Shown: positions 23,535 through 32,802, counted from the stretch's first letter. The stretch is 64,000 bases of DNA from Spirochaetia bacterium UBA5763 (GCA_002418835.1 DIEX01000031.1:319730-383729); one strand, 5' to 3'. Program-made: numbers and translations. The notes: generated by a model from the sequence alone, not told the origin.

Positions 23535-25370
23535 TCATTTCTGATTTTCAAGTATTTTTTGAAGGAGTTCACGCGCGGATGCTTCCGGGCCTTTCCGTTC
23601 CCATCCCGGTATACCGAGTCTTGTACGCATCTGTCCAACGTAGATTCCCTTTGCAAAAAACTCATTAAAGTATTTCTCTGCTATCTGATCATGAAGTTCC
23701 ATATATTGCAACGGGCCGAAAATATTAGCAAAATAAGTTCCTGTTATACCGGTTGATGTAGTAGTCCCTTTACTCATTACTTTACCCTCTTTGAAAACAG
23801 AGATAGCATCTTCAGGTGATTTAAATTTTTCAAGAAGTGGCTTGTTTTCATCAGGTTCTTCATAGTTGTTAGCATAAAGTACATAATCGATTTTATGCCC
23901 TTTCATTATAGTTTTATATGTTGTAACCGGTAGTATTATTCTTGCGTTGGTCTGCGCTGCGCTCATGATTATAGCTGTATCAAGTCTTTTGAAGGCATAA
24001 CCTGGGGTGAGATCATCCAGTCTTAAAAAGGCACCGATCTCTGTGCCGTATGCAAGAAGAGCTTTTTTATCCCCTCCACCTATTGAGCCCATATCATCCG
24101 CAATTATTACTATATCCTGAATATATTCATTACCGATAAATCTCAGTGCTTCAAGAGTTTCAGATTTTCCCGCTCCTGAATCACCCATAAGGAGGATGTT
24201 TGCCTCTTTCCCCCCTTTAAGTATCACCCTGACAAATGCCCCATGAAAGGGCATCATGCCTGCTTTCATTAATTTTATATTATGAAGAGTCAGAATCATT
24301 TTTTTCAGATAACCGAAATAACCGAATTCATCTCTGCCGGGCACAGCAGCTGCAAGCATGTCGTTCTCTATATCTTCATAAAAAACAGTGGGGAACACCC
24401 CGAGCCCGTCAAGAGCAGTTCCTTCGACGCCGAATGCATAAACAGCGTCCGGTTTTCTTTTAAGAGCTTCATCATCAGCAAGTTCAAACAGGTTGCTCAG
24501 CGACATCCCATGTTCAATGAAAAACTTATGAAAATAGACAAATATCAGTAGCGGGCCCACTTTTGCCGGGTAACAGAGCCAGTCATTTCTATCAATGTTA
24601 AAAAGAGAAAATGGATTTTTTTCTATCCGTTCAAAAGATCCGGTTCTTTTATTCATTGAGGGATTCAGTATAAGCGGTGGAGCCAGTATTATTTTCCGTA
24701 TAAAAGGTACTCCGTCAAACTGCCTGTAATTTCCAAAGTTCATGAGCCCGTTATATTTTTTTGTGATTGCAGTTATATCAACACCTGACCTTGTCTGTCT
24801 GTAGGTTTGAGGTTCATCTTCGGAGAGATTTTCTTTTATATCTCTGTATGTATCTTTAACTAAATTGCTCAGCCTTTCAACAGTGTCATGTATTACAGTT
24901 CTTGTTCTGATCCTGTCATCTGACCCTTCCGTTCTGTAAAGCATAAACCTGTCAAATGAGAGCCAGAAAAGATAGAGGTTTTCAATCAGTTCCAGCAGCA
25001 GTTCTCTCTCAGATATAAGGATTTCAGAGCCCTTTACAACGCCAGGAACATTTTCGCTTTTAAGTTTAGCAAGAAACCGGATAGTCTCAATGAGGAGGGT
25101 TATGTTATCTTCAGTTACCTCTCTTTTTGTATGAATATCTTTTCCTCTTTCTAACTGTGCTTTTACAAGGGGGATAAATTTTTTTATTTTATTGAGAAGC
25201 GTTGGATCCTCTTTGCCGAAAATATCAAGCAGCATCGATTGCTTAACTGCAAGTGAACTGATATATAATCTTATTATCTTATTAAAAATTTCACTGTCGA
25301 AGAGATCATCAGATGTGTGACAAAGTGACCTGTTCATTGTCAGTATCACTTTGTTCCCGAAAATTTCCAT
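23535..25370 (-). CDS. Large HPr-kinase-like P-loop protein
   Basis: This 611-residue protein has a largely helical N-terminal region (about 1-360) with no family I recognise. Its C-terminal domain closely follows the HPr kinase/phosphorylase core: PFHGAFV, a beta-hairpin, P-loop GDSGAGKS (396-403) followed by ET, then IIADD (421-426). The order His-Gly, P-loop with GKSE and a downstream Asp pair is the HprK/PEPCK-like arrangement. Authentic HprK is about 310 residues and has a different N domain. No ptsH gene is adjacent. It may therefore be a kinase with another protein or small-molecule target. It is upstream of the DUF389 gene. Confidence 0.75.
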   Translation of the reverse strand: MEIFGNKVILTMNRSLCHTSDDLFDSEIFNKIIRLYISSLAVKQSMLLDIFGKEDPTLLNKIKKFIPLVKAQLERGKDIHTKREVTEDNITLLIETIRFLAKLKSENVPGVVKGSEILISERELLLELIENLYLFWLSFDRFMLYRTEGSDDRIRTRTVIHDTVERLSNLVKDTYRDIKENLSEDEPQTYRQTRSGVDITAITKKYNGLMNFGNYRQFDGVPFIRKIILAPPLILNPSMNKRTGSFERIEKNPFSLFNIDRNDWLCYPAKVGPLLIFVYFHKFFIEHGMSLSNLFELADDEALKRKPDAVYAFGVEGTALDGLGVFPTVFYEDIENDMLAAAVPGRDEFGYFGYLKKMILTLHNIKLMKAGMMPFHGAFVRVILKGGKEANILLMGDSGAGKSETLEALRFIGNEYIQDIVIIADDMGSIGGGDKKALLAYGTEIGAFLRLDDLTPGYAFKRLDTAIIMSAAQTNARIILPVTTYKTIMKGHKIDYVLYANNYEEPDENKPLLEKFKSPEDAISVFKEGKVMSKGTTTSTGITGTYFANIFGPLQYMELHDQIAEKYFNEFFAKGIYVGQMRTRLGIPGWERKGPEASARELLQKILENQK

Positions 25371-25743
25371 ATTATCCTCCGGATCACAGTTGGTTTCAGT
25401 GAAAGAACTTGATTGCTCAAAAATTAAACGTAAATGCTCAGATCGGTATCTCTACAGTATTTTTAATATAATAAATATTACAGAATAAATCAATCAGAGC
25501 TTATTGAAGACTGTAATGGCTGTATTACTCACGCAAAAAAAAGACAACACCGTCTCCAGATGGAAACGATACTGATTAATAATTATAGCCTGATACCTCG
25601 TTTTTATCTGCACAGGAAAATTTCTTGACTCAAAGCGGTTTAACTTTCTATATAACCTAACTTATTTAAATACTATAATAATGCCTTTAAAACCGTACTG
25701 AAATACCTCAATTATGGGAATGGGCTGATAAAGAGGAAGGAAT
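25371..25743. other. Divergent intergenic region
   Basis: About 370 bp separate the leftward HPr-kinase-like gene and the rightward UDP-glucose dehydrogenase gene. It holds a sigma-70-like pair at 25625-25654 and a small foldback, CGTCTCCAGATGGAAACG, near 25549. No coding sequence or known riboswitch was recognised. Confidence 0.4.
25625..25654 (+). promoter_or_regulatory. Candidate promoter of the UDP-glucose dehydrogenase gene
   Basis: TTGACT, an 18-bp spacer and TATATA lie about 90 nt before the ATG. This is the best match in the intergenic region. Confidence 0.5.
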
Positions 25744-26910
25744 ATGAAAATTGCAGTGGCAGGAACCGGGTACGTCGGTTTATCAATAGCTGTACTGGCG
25801 TCACAGCGGCATGAAGTAATCGCTGTGGATGTTATACAGGAGAAAGTAGATCTCATCAACAAAAAAGTATCCCCTATAGAAGATCATGAAATAACAGAGT
25901 TTCTGAATAATAAAAAGCTCAATCTCCGTGCCACAACTAATCCGGAAGAGGCATATACAGGTGCGGAAGTCATTTTTGTTGCAGGGCCCACGGATTATAA
26001 CACTGAGGGTAATTTTTTTGATACCACTGTTATTGAACGAATTTTTGATGATATTTTCAAGTATAATAAAAACGCAATAGTTTGTATAAAATCTACAATT
26101 CCTGTGGGTTATACTGAAACAATAAGAAAAAATTATCCGGGTATGAGGCTGATTTTTTCACCCGAATTTCTCAGGGAGGGTAAAGCGCTTTATGATAATC
26201 TTCACCCGTCAAGGATTATTGTGGGTGAAAAATCTCAGGATGCCGAAGTAATTGCGCGGATACTGAAAGAGGGTTCTCTTGATACGGATACTCCTGTGCT
26301 TTTTACATCATCCACAGAAGCTGAAGCTATCAAATTATTTGCGAACTCTTATCTCGCGCTCCGCGTAGCATACTTTAATGAACTGGATTCTTATGCGCTT
26401 AAATACAACCTTGATACAAGACAGATAATTGAAGGTGTGGGGCTTGATCCCAGAATCGGGATGCACTATAACAATCCGTCATTCGGTTTCGGCGGTTACT
26501 GCCTCCCTAAGGATACTAAACAGCTGAGAGCAAATTATGAGCATGTGCCGAATAATATCATACAGGCCATAGTCGATTCAAACAGCACAAGAAAGGATTT
26601 TATAGCTGATACAATTCTTGCGAAGAAGCCGAGAAAAGTAGGAATCTACAGACTTATTATGAAAGAAGGTTCTGATAATTTCAGAGCGTCATCAATACAG
26701 GGGATCATGAAGAGGATCAAGGCAAAAGGCATTGAGTGTATAGTATATGAGCCTGTGCTGAAAGAGGATCATTTTTACGGCTCAAGAAAGATTACTTCAC
26801 TTGATGAGTTCAAAAAAATCTCAGATGTTATTGTTACAAACAGGCATCATCCTGAACTTGATGATGTAAAAGATAAAGTTTTTACAAGAGACCTCTTTAC
26901 AAGAGATTAA
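25744..26910 (+). CDS. ugd: UDP-glucose 6-dehydrogenase
   Basis: This 388-residue NAD enzyme makes UDP-glucuronate for surface polysaccharides. It has the N-terminal Rossmann motif GTGYVGL (7-13), the central motif SPEFLREGKAL and the catalytic cysteine C253 in FGFGGYCLPKDTKQL. It has the bacterial single-chain length. AGGAAGG precedes the ATG. It stands alone, not in a polysaccharide cluster; the TPP riboswitch begins right after its stop. GDP-mannose dehydrogenase is the alternative, but the LPKD motif and length favour Ugd. Confidence 0.92.
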   Translation: MKIAVAGTGYVGLSIAVLASQRHEVIAVDVIQEKVDLINKKVSPIEDHEITEFLNNKKLNLRATTNPEEAYTGAEVIFVAGPTDYNTEGNFFDTTVIERIFDDIFKYNKNAIVCIKSTIPVGYTETIRKNYPGMRLIFSPEFLREGKALYDNLHPSRIIVGEKSQDAEVIARILKEGSLDTDTPVLFTSSTEAEAIKLFANSYLALRVAYFNELDSYALKYNLDTRQIIEGVGLDPRIGMHYNNPSFGFGGYCLPKDTKQLRANYEHVPNNIIQAIVDSNSTRKDFIADTILAKKPRKVGIYRLIMKEGSDNFRASSIQGIMKRIKAKGIECIVYEPVLKEDHFYGSRKITSLDEFKKISDVIVTNRHHPELDDVKDKVFTRDLFTRD

Positions 26911-26924
26911 TTTTTTAAAAGCAT

Positions 26925-27003
26925 CAAAAATCCGGGGGTGCCCGCAAGGGCTGAGATTATACCCTTTGAACCTGAACAGGGTAATGCCTGCGAAGGGAGT
27001 GAT
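26925..27003 (+). promoter_or_regulatory. TPP (THI-box) riboswitch
   Basis: The sequence carries the conserved core in order: GGGGGTGCCC, GGGCTGAGA, ACCCTTTGAACCTGA, CAGGGTAATGCCTGCGAAGGGA. It precedes thi4. Downstream, AATCTCC at 27030-27036 is exactly complementary to GGAGATT at 27069-27075, the ribosome-binding site. Thiamine pyrophosphate binding should thus hide the start site, giving translational repression. Confidence 0.97.
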
Positions 27004-27079
27004 AAACCGCATCCTCATTTCTGCGCTTAAATCTCCCGTGGTGGTATCTCCGGATTTAATAATAAAAAGGAGATTCCCA

Positions 27080-27868
27080 ATGGAACTACAGGAAACAGTA
27101 ATCACCCGCGCCATAGTCGAAACATTTATGAAAAAGCTCTCTGACTCATCAGAGCTTGACGTAGCCATTGTAGGCGGAGGTCCCGCCGGACTTGTGGCAG
27201 CGCATAAACTTGCAGCAGGTGGTAAAAAAGTTGCACTCTTTGAGAAGAAACTTTCTATCGGCGGCGGTATGTGGGGAGGGGGCATGCTCTTCAATGAGAT
27301 TGTTGTGCAGGAGGAGGGGCGCACCATCCTCAATGAATATGGAATCAGATCAGCAGAATACCGGAAGGGGTACTATACGGCAGATGCGGTTGAATCTGTC
27401 ACTACTCTCTGCTCATCGGCCTGTAGGGCGGGAGCGCGTGTTTTTAACTGCATGACTGTGGAGGATGTGGTGATCAGAGAGAACCGTGTATGCGGTCTTG
27501 TTATAAACTGGACACCGGTTGAGATGGCGGGTCTTCATGTTGATCCTCTTACCATATCTGCGGACGTTATTGTTGACTGCACCGGCCATGATACAGAGGT
27601 TCTGAAGGTAATCTCCCGTAAAGCTGATGTACGGCTCTTTACTGAATCCGGGAGTGTCATGGGGGAGCGTTCAATGTGGGCGGAAAAAGCTGAAAGACTT
27701 ACTCTTGAAAATACACGGGAGGTCTTTCATAATGTTTACGTGGCAGGGATGTCGGCAAATGCGGCTTTCGGAGGCCCGCGCATGGGCCCGATATTCGGTG
27801 GAATGCTACTTTCAGGCTGTAAAGTTGCTGAGATGATATTACAGTCAGGTGTATCCGCAGAAGTTTAG
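27080..27868 (+). CDS. thi4: Thiazole synthase Thi4 (sulfide-dependent type)
   Basis: This 262-residue FAD/NAD-dependent enzyme makes the thiamine thiazole from NAD and glycine. It has GGGPAG (32-37), GGGMWGGGML and the C-terminal AFGGPRMGPIFGGMLLSG. At the position where yeast Thi4 has its sulfur-donor cysteine, the sequence reads GLHVDPL (H153). This matches the archaeal and anaerobe type that uses free sulfide and is catalytic rather than suicidal. The ATG lies behind GGAGATT and under riboswitch control. It is monocistronic, ending at a terminator. Confidence 0.93.
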   Translation: MELQETVITRAIVETFMKKLSDSSELDVAIVGGGPAGLVAAHKLAAGGKKVALFEKKLSIGGGMWGGGMLFNEIVVQEEGRTILNEYGIRSAEYRKGYYTADAVESVTTLCSSACRAGARVFNCMTVEDVVIRENRVCGLVINWTPVEMAGLHVDPLTISADVIVDCTGHDTEVLKVISRKADVRLFTESGSVMGERSMWAEKAERLTLENTREVFHNVYVAGMSANAAFGGPRMGPIFGGMLLSGCKVAEMILQSGVSAEV

Positions 27869-27966
27869 GTAGAATAAAAATGTCATTTCTCAATCGCTAC
27901 CGCTAAAATTCTATTGCTGTCACAGTCGGGCAGACAATAAAAAATTAATTTACTCGACAAATATTT

Positions 27967-28010
27967 CCGGCAGTATAATATCAATAACAGTGTTATACTG
28001 CCGGTTTTAT
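27967..28010 (+). terminator. Rho-independent terminator of thi4
   Basis: A perfect 12-bp stem, CCGGCAGTATAA with TTATACTGCCGG, has a 14-nt loop and is followed by TTTTAT. Confidence 0.85.
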
Positions 28011-28028
28011 TATAATAATGAGGAATTG

Positions 28029-28841
28029 ATGAAACTTAAAACTGTAATATTCACAACATCTGTCATTACTGCCGCAATATTGATTTCATTTGCAATTATC
28101 CGTTTCCGTGAATCTGCAATAGCAGGTTACATTGAAGATTACCAGAAAATGACATATAAAATTGAACGTATGTTTATTGAAAATATACCTCTGTACAGGG
28201 ATTTCGCAAAGCCTTCAATGATTGCTGAACTGCAGAAGTTCGATCTTCCGAAGCACGCTGTTGAAGTTGTGAAGCATGGAACGTCACCGATGAAAAATGT
28301 TGAAGATATAAATAAATATGTGGGAGAGGGTAAACTTCTGCTTCTGAGTTCAGGCCCTGAATCTCTATTTTATTTTCATAATGTTATGAAGGAGTACAGG
28401 TATTTAACTCCCCGAACTAAAGATGGCCTGAATATGGTTGCTGAAAGATTTCAGCAGAAACTGAAAAGCCATAATGGTGAACTCCCTGTTGTTAAACTTG
28501 CGGTTTCCTCTGTAATAAGAACAGTGGATTATCAGGAGAAGATATTCGGAAGGAAGTTTGTTTCACTGCACAGTTATGGGGCCTGCTTCGATATATTTTT
28601 TGAGGATTATTATATCCAGCTCCCTGAACCGGATAAATCCGGAGGGATATATGACAGAATAAAAAAATCTCTCCATGGAAGAACCGGGTATCTTATGGGG
28701 GATGCACTCAGGGAGCAGTTCCGGTCAGTTCTGATGGAAACACTCATTGAACTTCAGCGAGAAGGGATACTATACGCTTTCCTTGAAGATGACAGAAGGT
28801 GTTACCATATAACAATACTTATACGGTCTGATAAAGTATGA
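28029..28841 (+). CDS. Membrane-anchored M15-like peptidase-fold protein (DUF5715-like)
   Basis: This 270-residue protein has one N-terminal membrane helix (about 5-24) and a periplasmic domain. The motif SLHSYGACFDI (H181, D188) and a C-terminal CYHITI (H260) reproduce the His-x6-Asp ... His zinc set of M15/VanY-type D-Ala-D-Ala peptidases. The build resembles DUF5715 proteins. It may trim peptidoglycan, but no substrate is shown. The ATG is chosen behind GAGGAATT, as the in-frame extension runs into the preceding terminator. No operon partner; the next gene is 82 nt away. Confidence 0.62.
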   Translation: MKLKTVIFTTSVITAAILISFAIIRFRESAIAGYIEDYQKMTYKIERMFIENIPLYRDFAKPSMIAELQKFDLPKHAVEVVKHGTSPMKNVEDINKYVGEGKLLLLSSGPESLFYFHNVMKEYRYLTPRTKDGLNMVAERFQQKLKSHNGELPVVKLAVSSVIRTVDYQEKIFGRKFVSLHSYGACFDIFFEDYYIQLPEPDKSGGIYDRIKKSLHGRTGYLMGDALREQFRSVLMETLIELQREGILYAFLEDDRRCYHITILIRSDKV

Positions 28842-28923
28842 GGTTTGTACTGTGTCAGATTAGATGAATATACTGTAAATGCAAGTTGCGATTGCTTTGA
28901 ATAAAATTTATAAGGAGGTCAAT

Positions 28924-29820
28924 ATGAATAGGCTCAAAAACAGTTTTTTTGTATGTCTGCTCTTTGTTGTTGTTTTTTTTATTTCGTGCAATGATGCTGC
29001 GAAACCGTCGTTTTATAGCCTGAAGATTGGAAAAATTGAAGTAATAGCTTTACAGGATGCTTCAGTTGAAATGAATTCCGGACTTGTTAAAAATGGTGAT
29101 CCCGCAGTAGTTAAAAAGTTTATGCCTGATGGTAAACTTCCCGCTTCGGTCAACGTATTCCTCGTTAAAACCGGTGTTCATAAAATACTGGTTGATGCCG
29201 GAATTGGCAATGGAAATGCCGGGAAAGGGATGCTGATTGAAAGCCTTAAATTATGCGGGTTAAATCCTGAAGATATAGATATTATTTTTATCACACACGC
29301 TCATTTTGATCATGTCGGTGGACTTGTAAAAGATGGTAAACCTGTATTCACGAAAGCAAAACTTCTCTTTTCAAAACCTGAGATGGCGACTTTCTCTGAT
29401 GAAGCATTGAGGAAACTCCCCGCTGAAGTTAAAGGTTTTTATGAGACGGCTAATGCTGCAATGAAAATATATGGCAAAGAAGTTAATACATTTAAAGTTG
29501 GAGATACAATAGCAGAAGGTGTGAAATCTTTTGACATTTCAGGGCATACTCCGGGGCATGCAGGTCTTATGATTGAATCTGAAGGGCAGAAGTGTCTGCT
29601 GTTCGGGGATCTTCTCCATATCTCAGATCTTCAGTTCTCGAATCCCGATTACTCGCTTGTATACGATACTGATGGAGTAAAAGCCGCACGTACACGGAAC
29701 AGGATACTGGATATGGCTGCATCTGAGAAGATACATGTTGCAGGAGTTCATATTACGTTTCCCGGAATGGGGAGTGTAGTAAAAAGCGGTAACGGTTACA
29801 GCTTTCTACCTGTAAAATAA
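28924..29820 (+). CDS. Metallo-beta-lactamase fold lipoprotein
   Basis: This 298-residue protein has a lipoprotein signal (hydrophobic stretch ending FFISC, Cys22) and an MBL domain with THAHFDH (H125, H127, D129, H130), SGHTPGHAG and the metal Asp in LFGDLLH. It resembles periplasmic quorum-quenching or lactonase-type MBL enzymes and other exported hydrolases. The ATG follows AAGGAGG. It is monocistronic, ending at a convergent terminator. The substrate is unknown. Confidence 0.85.
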   Translation: MNRLKNSFFVCLLFVVVFFISCNDAAKPSFYSLKIGKIEVIALQDASVEMNSGLVKNGDPAVVKKFMPDGKLPASVNVFLVKTGVHKILVDAGIGNGNAGKGMLIESLKLCGLNPEDIDIIFITHAHFDHVGGLVKDGKPVFTKAKLLFSKPEMATFSDEALRKLPAEVKGFYETANAAMKIYGKEVNTFKVGDTIAEGVKSFDISGHTPGHAGLMIESEGQKCLLFGDLLHISDLQFSNPDYSLVYDTDGVKAARTRNRILDMAASEKIHVAGVHITFPGMGSVVKSGNGYSFLPVK

Positions 29821-29840
29821 ACAGGTAATACGGCATGATT

Positions 29841-29868
29841 GATATTCCGGTTAACAAACCGGAATATC
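29841..29868. terminator. Bidirectional terminator
   Basis: A perfect 12-bp stem, GATATTCCGGTT with AACCGGAATATC, has a 4-nt loop and lies between convergent genes, with AAAATTT downstream on the plus side. Confidence 0.8.
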
Positions 29869-29873
29869 AAAAT

Positions 29874-30650
29874 TTATCTGTCTTTAAATTCAGGTTTCCT
29901 TTTCTCTATAAAAGCTGAAACTGCCTCATCCTTATCCTCTGTGCCGAAGCAGTAGATAGACTGCGCCTGCTCAAACATAAGCCCTGCGTATGTGTTTCCC
30001 TCTGCCGCGATATTAACCCCGATTTTCCCGAACCTCAGAGCTGAAGGGGGGAAATTCGCCATACGTTTAGCAAGTTTCATTGTCTGTCCTTCCAGTTCTT
30101 CCGGCTTAACAAGATATTCAACCAGTCCGATACGGTAAGCTTCGGCTGCATCGATCTCATCACATAAAAGTATCATCCTCTTCCCCTGTCCGGGGCCAAG
30201 GAGTTTTGGAAGTCTTGTTGTTCCTGTCTGGTCTGCTGAGAATCCGAAGCGCGCTTCAGGCATCGCAAACTTCGCGTCTTCAGATGCTATTCTGATGTCG
30301 CAGCTCAATGCAAGCTCAAGGCCTCCGCCGTAGCATATTCCGTTTATGGCGCAGATAACAGGTATAGGGATCTCCTGAAATCTGGAGAATGCTCTCTGGA
30401 GAAAGTTCAGATTGCTTTTAATAAAGCCTGAGTTTACCGCTTTAAGGAAAGCGAGGTCAGCTCCCGCAGAAAAGTTTTTCACTGATGATTTGAGTACAGC
30501 AACGCGGACCTGGTTGTTTTTTGAAAGTTCCTCCTGCTTTTCAGAAAGGAGTTTTACCATCTCAAGATTTTCGAGGTTAAGGCCTTTAGGATCGCAGAGA
30601 GTTATAAATGCAATATTGTCTTCAATTGACAGTTTAATCGTTTCGTCCAT
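29874..30650 (-). CDS. Enoyl-CoA hydratase/isomerase family protein
   Basis: This 258-residue crotonase has the oxyanion-hole signatures SAGADLAFL and INGICYGGGLELALSCDIRIAS and the second catalytic region MPEARFGF. Both catalytic glutamates (GGGLE and PEARFG) are present, as in true hydratases. It probably hydrates 2-enoyl-CoA in beta-oxidation and serves the neighbouring acyl-CoA ligase pathway. It is separated from that ligase gene by a terminator and so is transcribed on its own. Confidence 0.9.
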   Translation of the reverse strand: MDETIKLSIEDNIAFITLCDPKGLNLENLEMVKLLSEKQEELSKNNQVRVAVLKSSVKNFSAGADLAFLKAVNSGFIKSNLNFLQRAFSRFQEIPIPVICAINGICYGGGLELALSCDIRIASEDAKFAMPEARFGFSADQTGTTRLPKLLGPGQGKRMILLCDEIDAAEAYRIGLVEYLVKPEELEGQTMKLAKRMANFPPSALRFGKIGVNIAAEGNTYAGLMFEQAQSIYCFGTEDKDEAVSAFIEKRKPEFKDR

Positions 30651-30783
30651 TTTTGAGCTCCGGTTAAGTATGTATGATGAATACCCTGCTTAGTTTGATA
30701 AAGGCCTGTTTAAATTGCAATATTAATACTGAGAAAAGCCAGGTATTTACAGGGAGGCTTTAAAAATATTATGAAAAGCTGAT

Positions 30784-30814
30784 AAAAAAATCCCCGATAA
30801 ACGGGGATTTTTTT
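30784..30814 (-). terminator. Rho-independent terminator of the acyl-CoA ligase gene
   Basis: TCCCCG pairs with CGGGGA around ATAAA and is flanked by A7 and T7. It is a textbook terminator on either strand, placed just after the leftward ligase stop. Confidence 0.92.
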
Positions 30815-30835
30815 ATCAGGTTACAGAAAAATTGA

Positions 30836-32752
30836 TTAACTGTACATCTTATCTATTGAATCCTTATACTTATCAAGAACTACTTTGCGTTTAACTTTGA
30901 GAGTAGGAGTCATCTCTCCGTCATTAACTGTGAGACGTCTTGTAAGAATAGTATATTTTTTGATTGATTCGAATTCCTCAAGCTCTTTATTAACAGCCTG
31001 TATATCCTGATCAATCATCTTTTTAAGAATTTCTTTTTCAACAAAGTCATCACCAACAGCAATACACATAGGCATGGGCTCTGTTACTTTTATAACTTTT
31101 GATTTATCGTAGTCGATTTTCTCCTTTTCAAAAAGTTCGATGAACGCATCAAAATTCGGAATTATAAGAGCTGCAACGAATTTTCTCTCACTACCAACCG
31201 GCACAGCAGTATCAATCCACTTGCTTAGAGAGAACTTGCTTTCAATTTTATTGGAAGCAACATTCTTCCCTGTATCAAGAACCATGAGGCCCTTTTTGCG
31301 ATCAACAATTCTTATATAGCCCTCAGCAACCTCTTCAACAATATCACCTGTTTTATAATACCCGTCATCGGTGAAAGCTTCTTTAGTAGCTTCCGGATTG
31401 TTCCAGTACATTGTGAAGATGTTGTCTCCACGCACCTGCCATTCACCGTCTTCCGCGATTCTCCCTTCAACGCCAATACATGTAAGGCCCACTGAACCTG
31501 GAAGAACTTTTCTGTCCCAGTTCAGATTAATGGTGTTCCAGGTCTCGGTTGCGCCGTACCCCTCGAATATCCGTATACCCATAGCCATGTAAGTTCTGCA
31601 CAGGTCTGCCGGCAGGCTCCCCGCAGCGGAGAAAGCGAACCTGTATCTACCTCCCAGAAGATGTCTTACCTTGGAGTAAACAATTTTATCGAAAAGCTTA
31701 TACTTGAATTTAAGCCAGAAGCCCAGTCCTTCGGTAAAATCAATTCCTTCACGCATGTCGATGAAACCTTTATCATCACTACGGGCATTTACCACCTTGA
31801 GACCTGTACTGATTGCTCCTTCAAAAATCTTTTTCTTTAACGGGGACTTTGAAGTCTGTTCCCTCATCGCCATGTAAATCCTTTCATAGATTCGAGGCAC
31901 TGACATAAATATCGTAGGCTTGAATATCTGAAGATCCTCAACTATTGTGAAAGGTGAAGAATATGCTATTGTCGCGGCAATCAGCATTGCAATGCCGTGG
32001 CCGCACTCTCTTTCATAAGTATGTGCAAGTGGCAGGAACGCCATGCTGACTTCGTCATCTCTGCAGAAGGGGACCTGTTTAAGGTCACGGCAGCAGGCTG
32101 CATTAAAACTGAGGTGAGTATGCACAACACCTTTCGGCATTCCTGTTGTTCCCGATGTGTAGACTATTGTCATGAAATCGGTCATTGTGACAGATCTCCA
32201 TCTATGTTCGAATATATTTCTGTCTTTCGCGAGAAGCGATACTCCGCTTTTTCTTATTTCAGCGAAGTTTGTCACACCGTTTCCCGGGTCAGTTGTTGTT
32301 TCATTCATCATGATGATCTTCTGAAGCGCGGGAGTTTCTTTTTTTACTGCCAGGACTTTTTTCAGCATAAGCTCATCCTGAACATAGATAACTTTTGAGC
32401 CTGAATCGTTAAGTATGAATTTTATCTCCCCTTCTGAAAGAGTAGGGTAGATACATACTGTAACGCCACCCGCGCAGAGTATTGAGTAATCAGCCCAGAC
32501 CCACTGCGGCGCTGTCTGACTTATTATTGCGGCACGGTCACCCTTTTCAAAACCTGAATCAATGAGCCCTGATGAGAGCTCTTTTACAAGCCGCCAGACT
32601 TCAGCATAAGTATTTTCCGCAGTCTCTGTTTTACCTGTGCGCCACCACTGGAATCTTTTATCACCGAACTTCACAGCATTTCTATGGAGGAGTTCGGGGC
32701 ATGTCATCTCCTGAATGTACCATCTCTGGCTTGAACCTTTCTCTGACTTCAT
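30836..32752 (-). CDS. fadD: Long-chain acyl-CoA synthetase (AMP-forming)
   Basis: This 638-residue AMP-binding enzyme activates fatty acids to acyl-CoA. The phosphate-binding motif YTSGTTGMPKGVVHTH, the GYGATET motif and YKTGDIVE are present. The C-terminal lid is of the long (about 600-residue) ACSL/Faa type. The start is the ATG 7 nt after AAGGAGG; an earlier in-frame ATG lies in the -10 region of the promoter and is discarded. It is flanked by two crotonases of beta-oxidation and is likely the entry step for exogenous fatty acids. Confidence 0.92.
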   Translation of the reverse strand: MKSEKGSSQRWYIQEMTCPELLHRNAVKFGDKRFQWWRTGKTETAENTYAEVWRLVKELSSGLIDSGFEKGDRAAIISQTAPQWVWADYSILCAGGVTVCIYPTLSEGEIKFILNDSGSKVIYVQDELMLKKVLAVKKETPALQKIIMMNETTTDPGNGVTNFAEIRKSGVSLLAKDRNIFEHRWRSVTMTDFMTIVYTSGTTGMPKGVVHTHLSFNAACCRDLKQVPFCRDDEVSMAFLPLAHTYERECGHGIAMLIAATIAYSSPFTIVEDLQIFKPTIFMSVPRIYERIYMAMREQTSKSPLKKKIFEGAISTGLKVVNARSDDKGFIDMREGIDFTEGLGFWLKFKYKLFDKIVYSKVRHLLGGRYRFAFSAAGSLPADLCRTYMAMGIRIFEGYGATETWNTINLNWDRKVLPGSVGLTCIGVEGRIAEDGEWQVRGDNIFTMYWNNPEATKEAFTDDGYYKTGDIVEEVAEGYIRIVDRKKGLMVLDTGKNVASNKIESKFSLSKWIDTAVPVGSERKFVAALIIPNFDAFIELFEKEKIDYDKSKVIKVTEPMPMCIAVGDDFVEKEILKKMIDQDIQAVNKELEEFESIKKYTILTRRLTVNDGEMTPTLKVKRKVVLDKYKDSIDKMYS

Positions 32753-32774
32753 ATCTTCCTCCTTTTTAATCATT

Positions 32775-32802
32775 ACTATAATATTTTTTAATGATTGTCA
32801 AA
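32775..32802 (-). promoter_or_regulatory. Promoter of the acyl-CoA ligase gene
   Basis: On the minus strand TTGACA (32802-32797), a 16-bp spacer and TATAGT (32780-32775) give a strong sigma-70 match. The start site would fall just before the AAGGAGG ribosome-binding site. No copy of the TetR-type palindrome is seen nearby. Confidence 0.7.

Noticed and set aside
25371..25743. Riboswitch (c-di-GMP or other) suggested by ACGCAAAAAAAAG and a following hairpin
   Set aside because: The conserved GEMM core and P1 pairing are missing, and the flanking genes do not call for one.
32753..32773. Upstream in-frame ATG for the acyl-CoA ligase
   Set aside because: It falls between the -10 box and the expected transcription start and has no ribosome-binding site, whereas the ATG at 32752 follows AAGGAGG.
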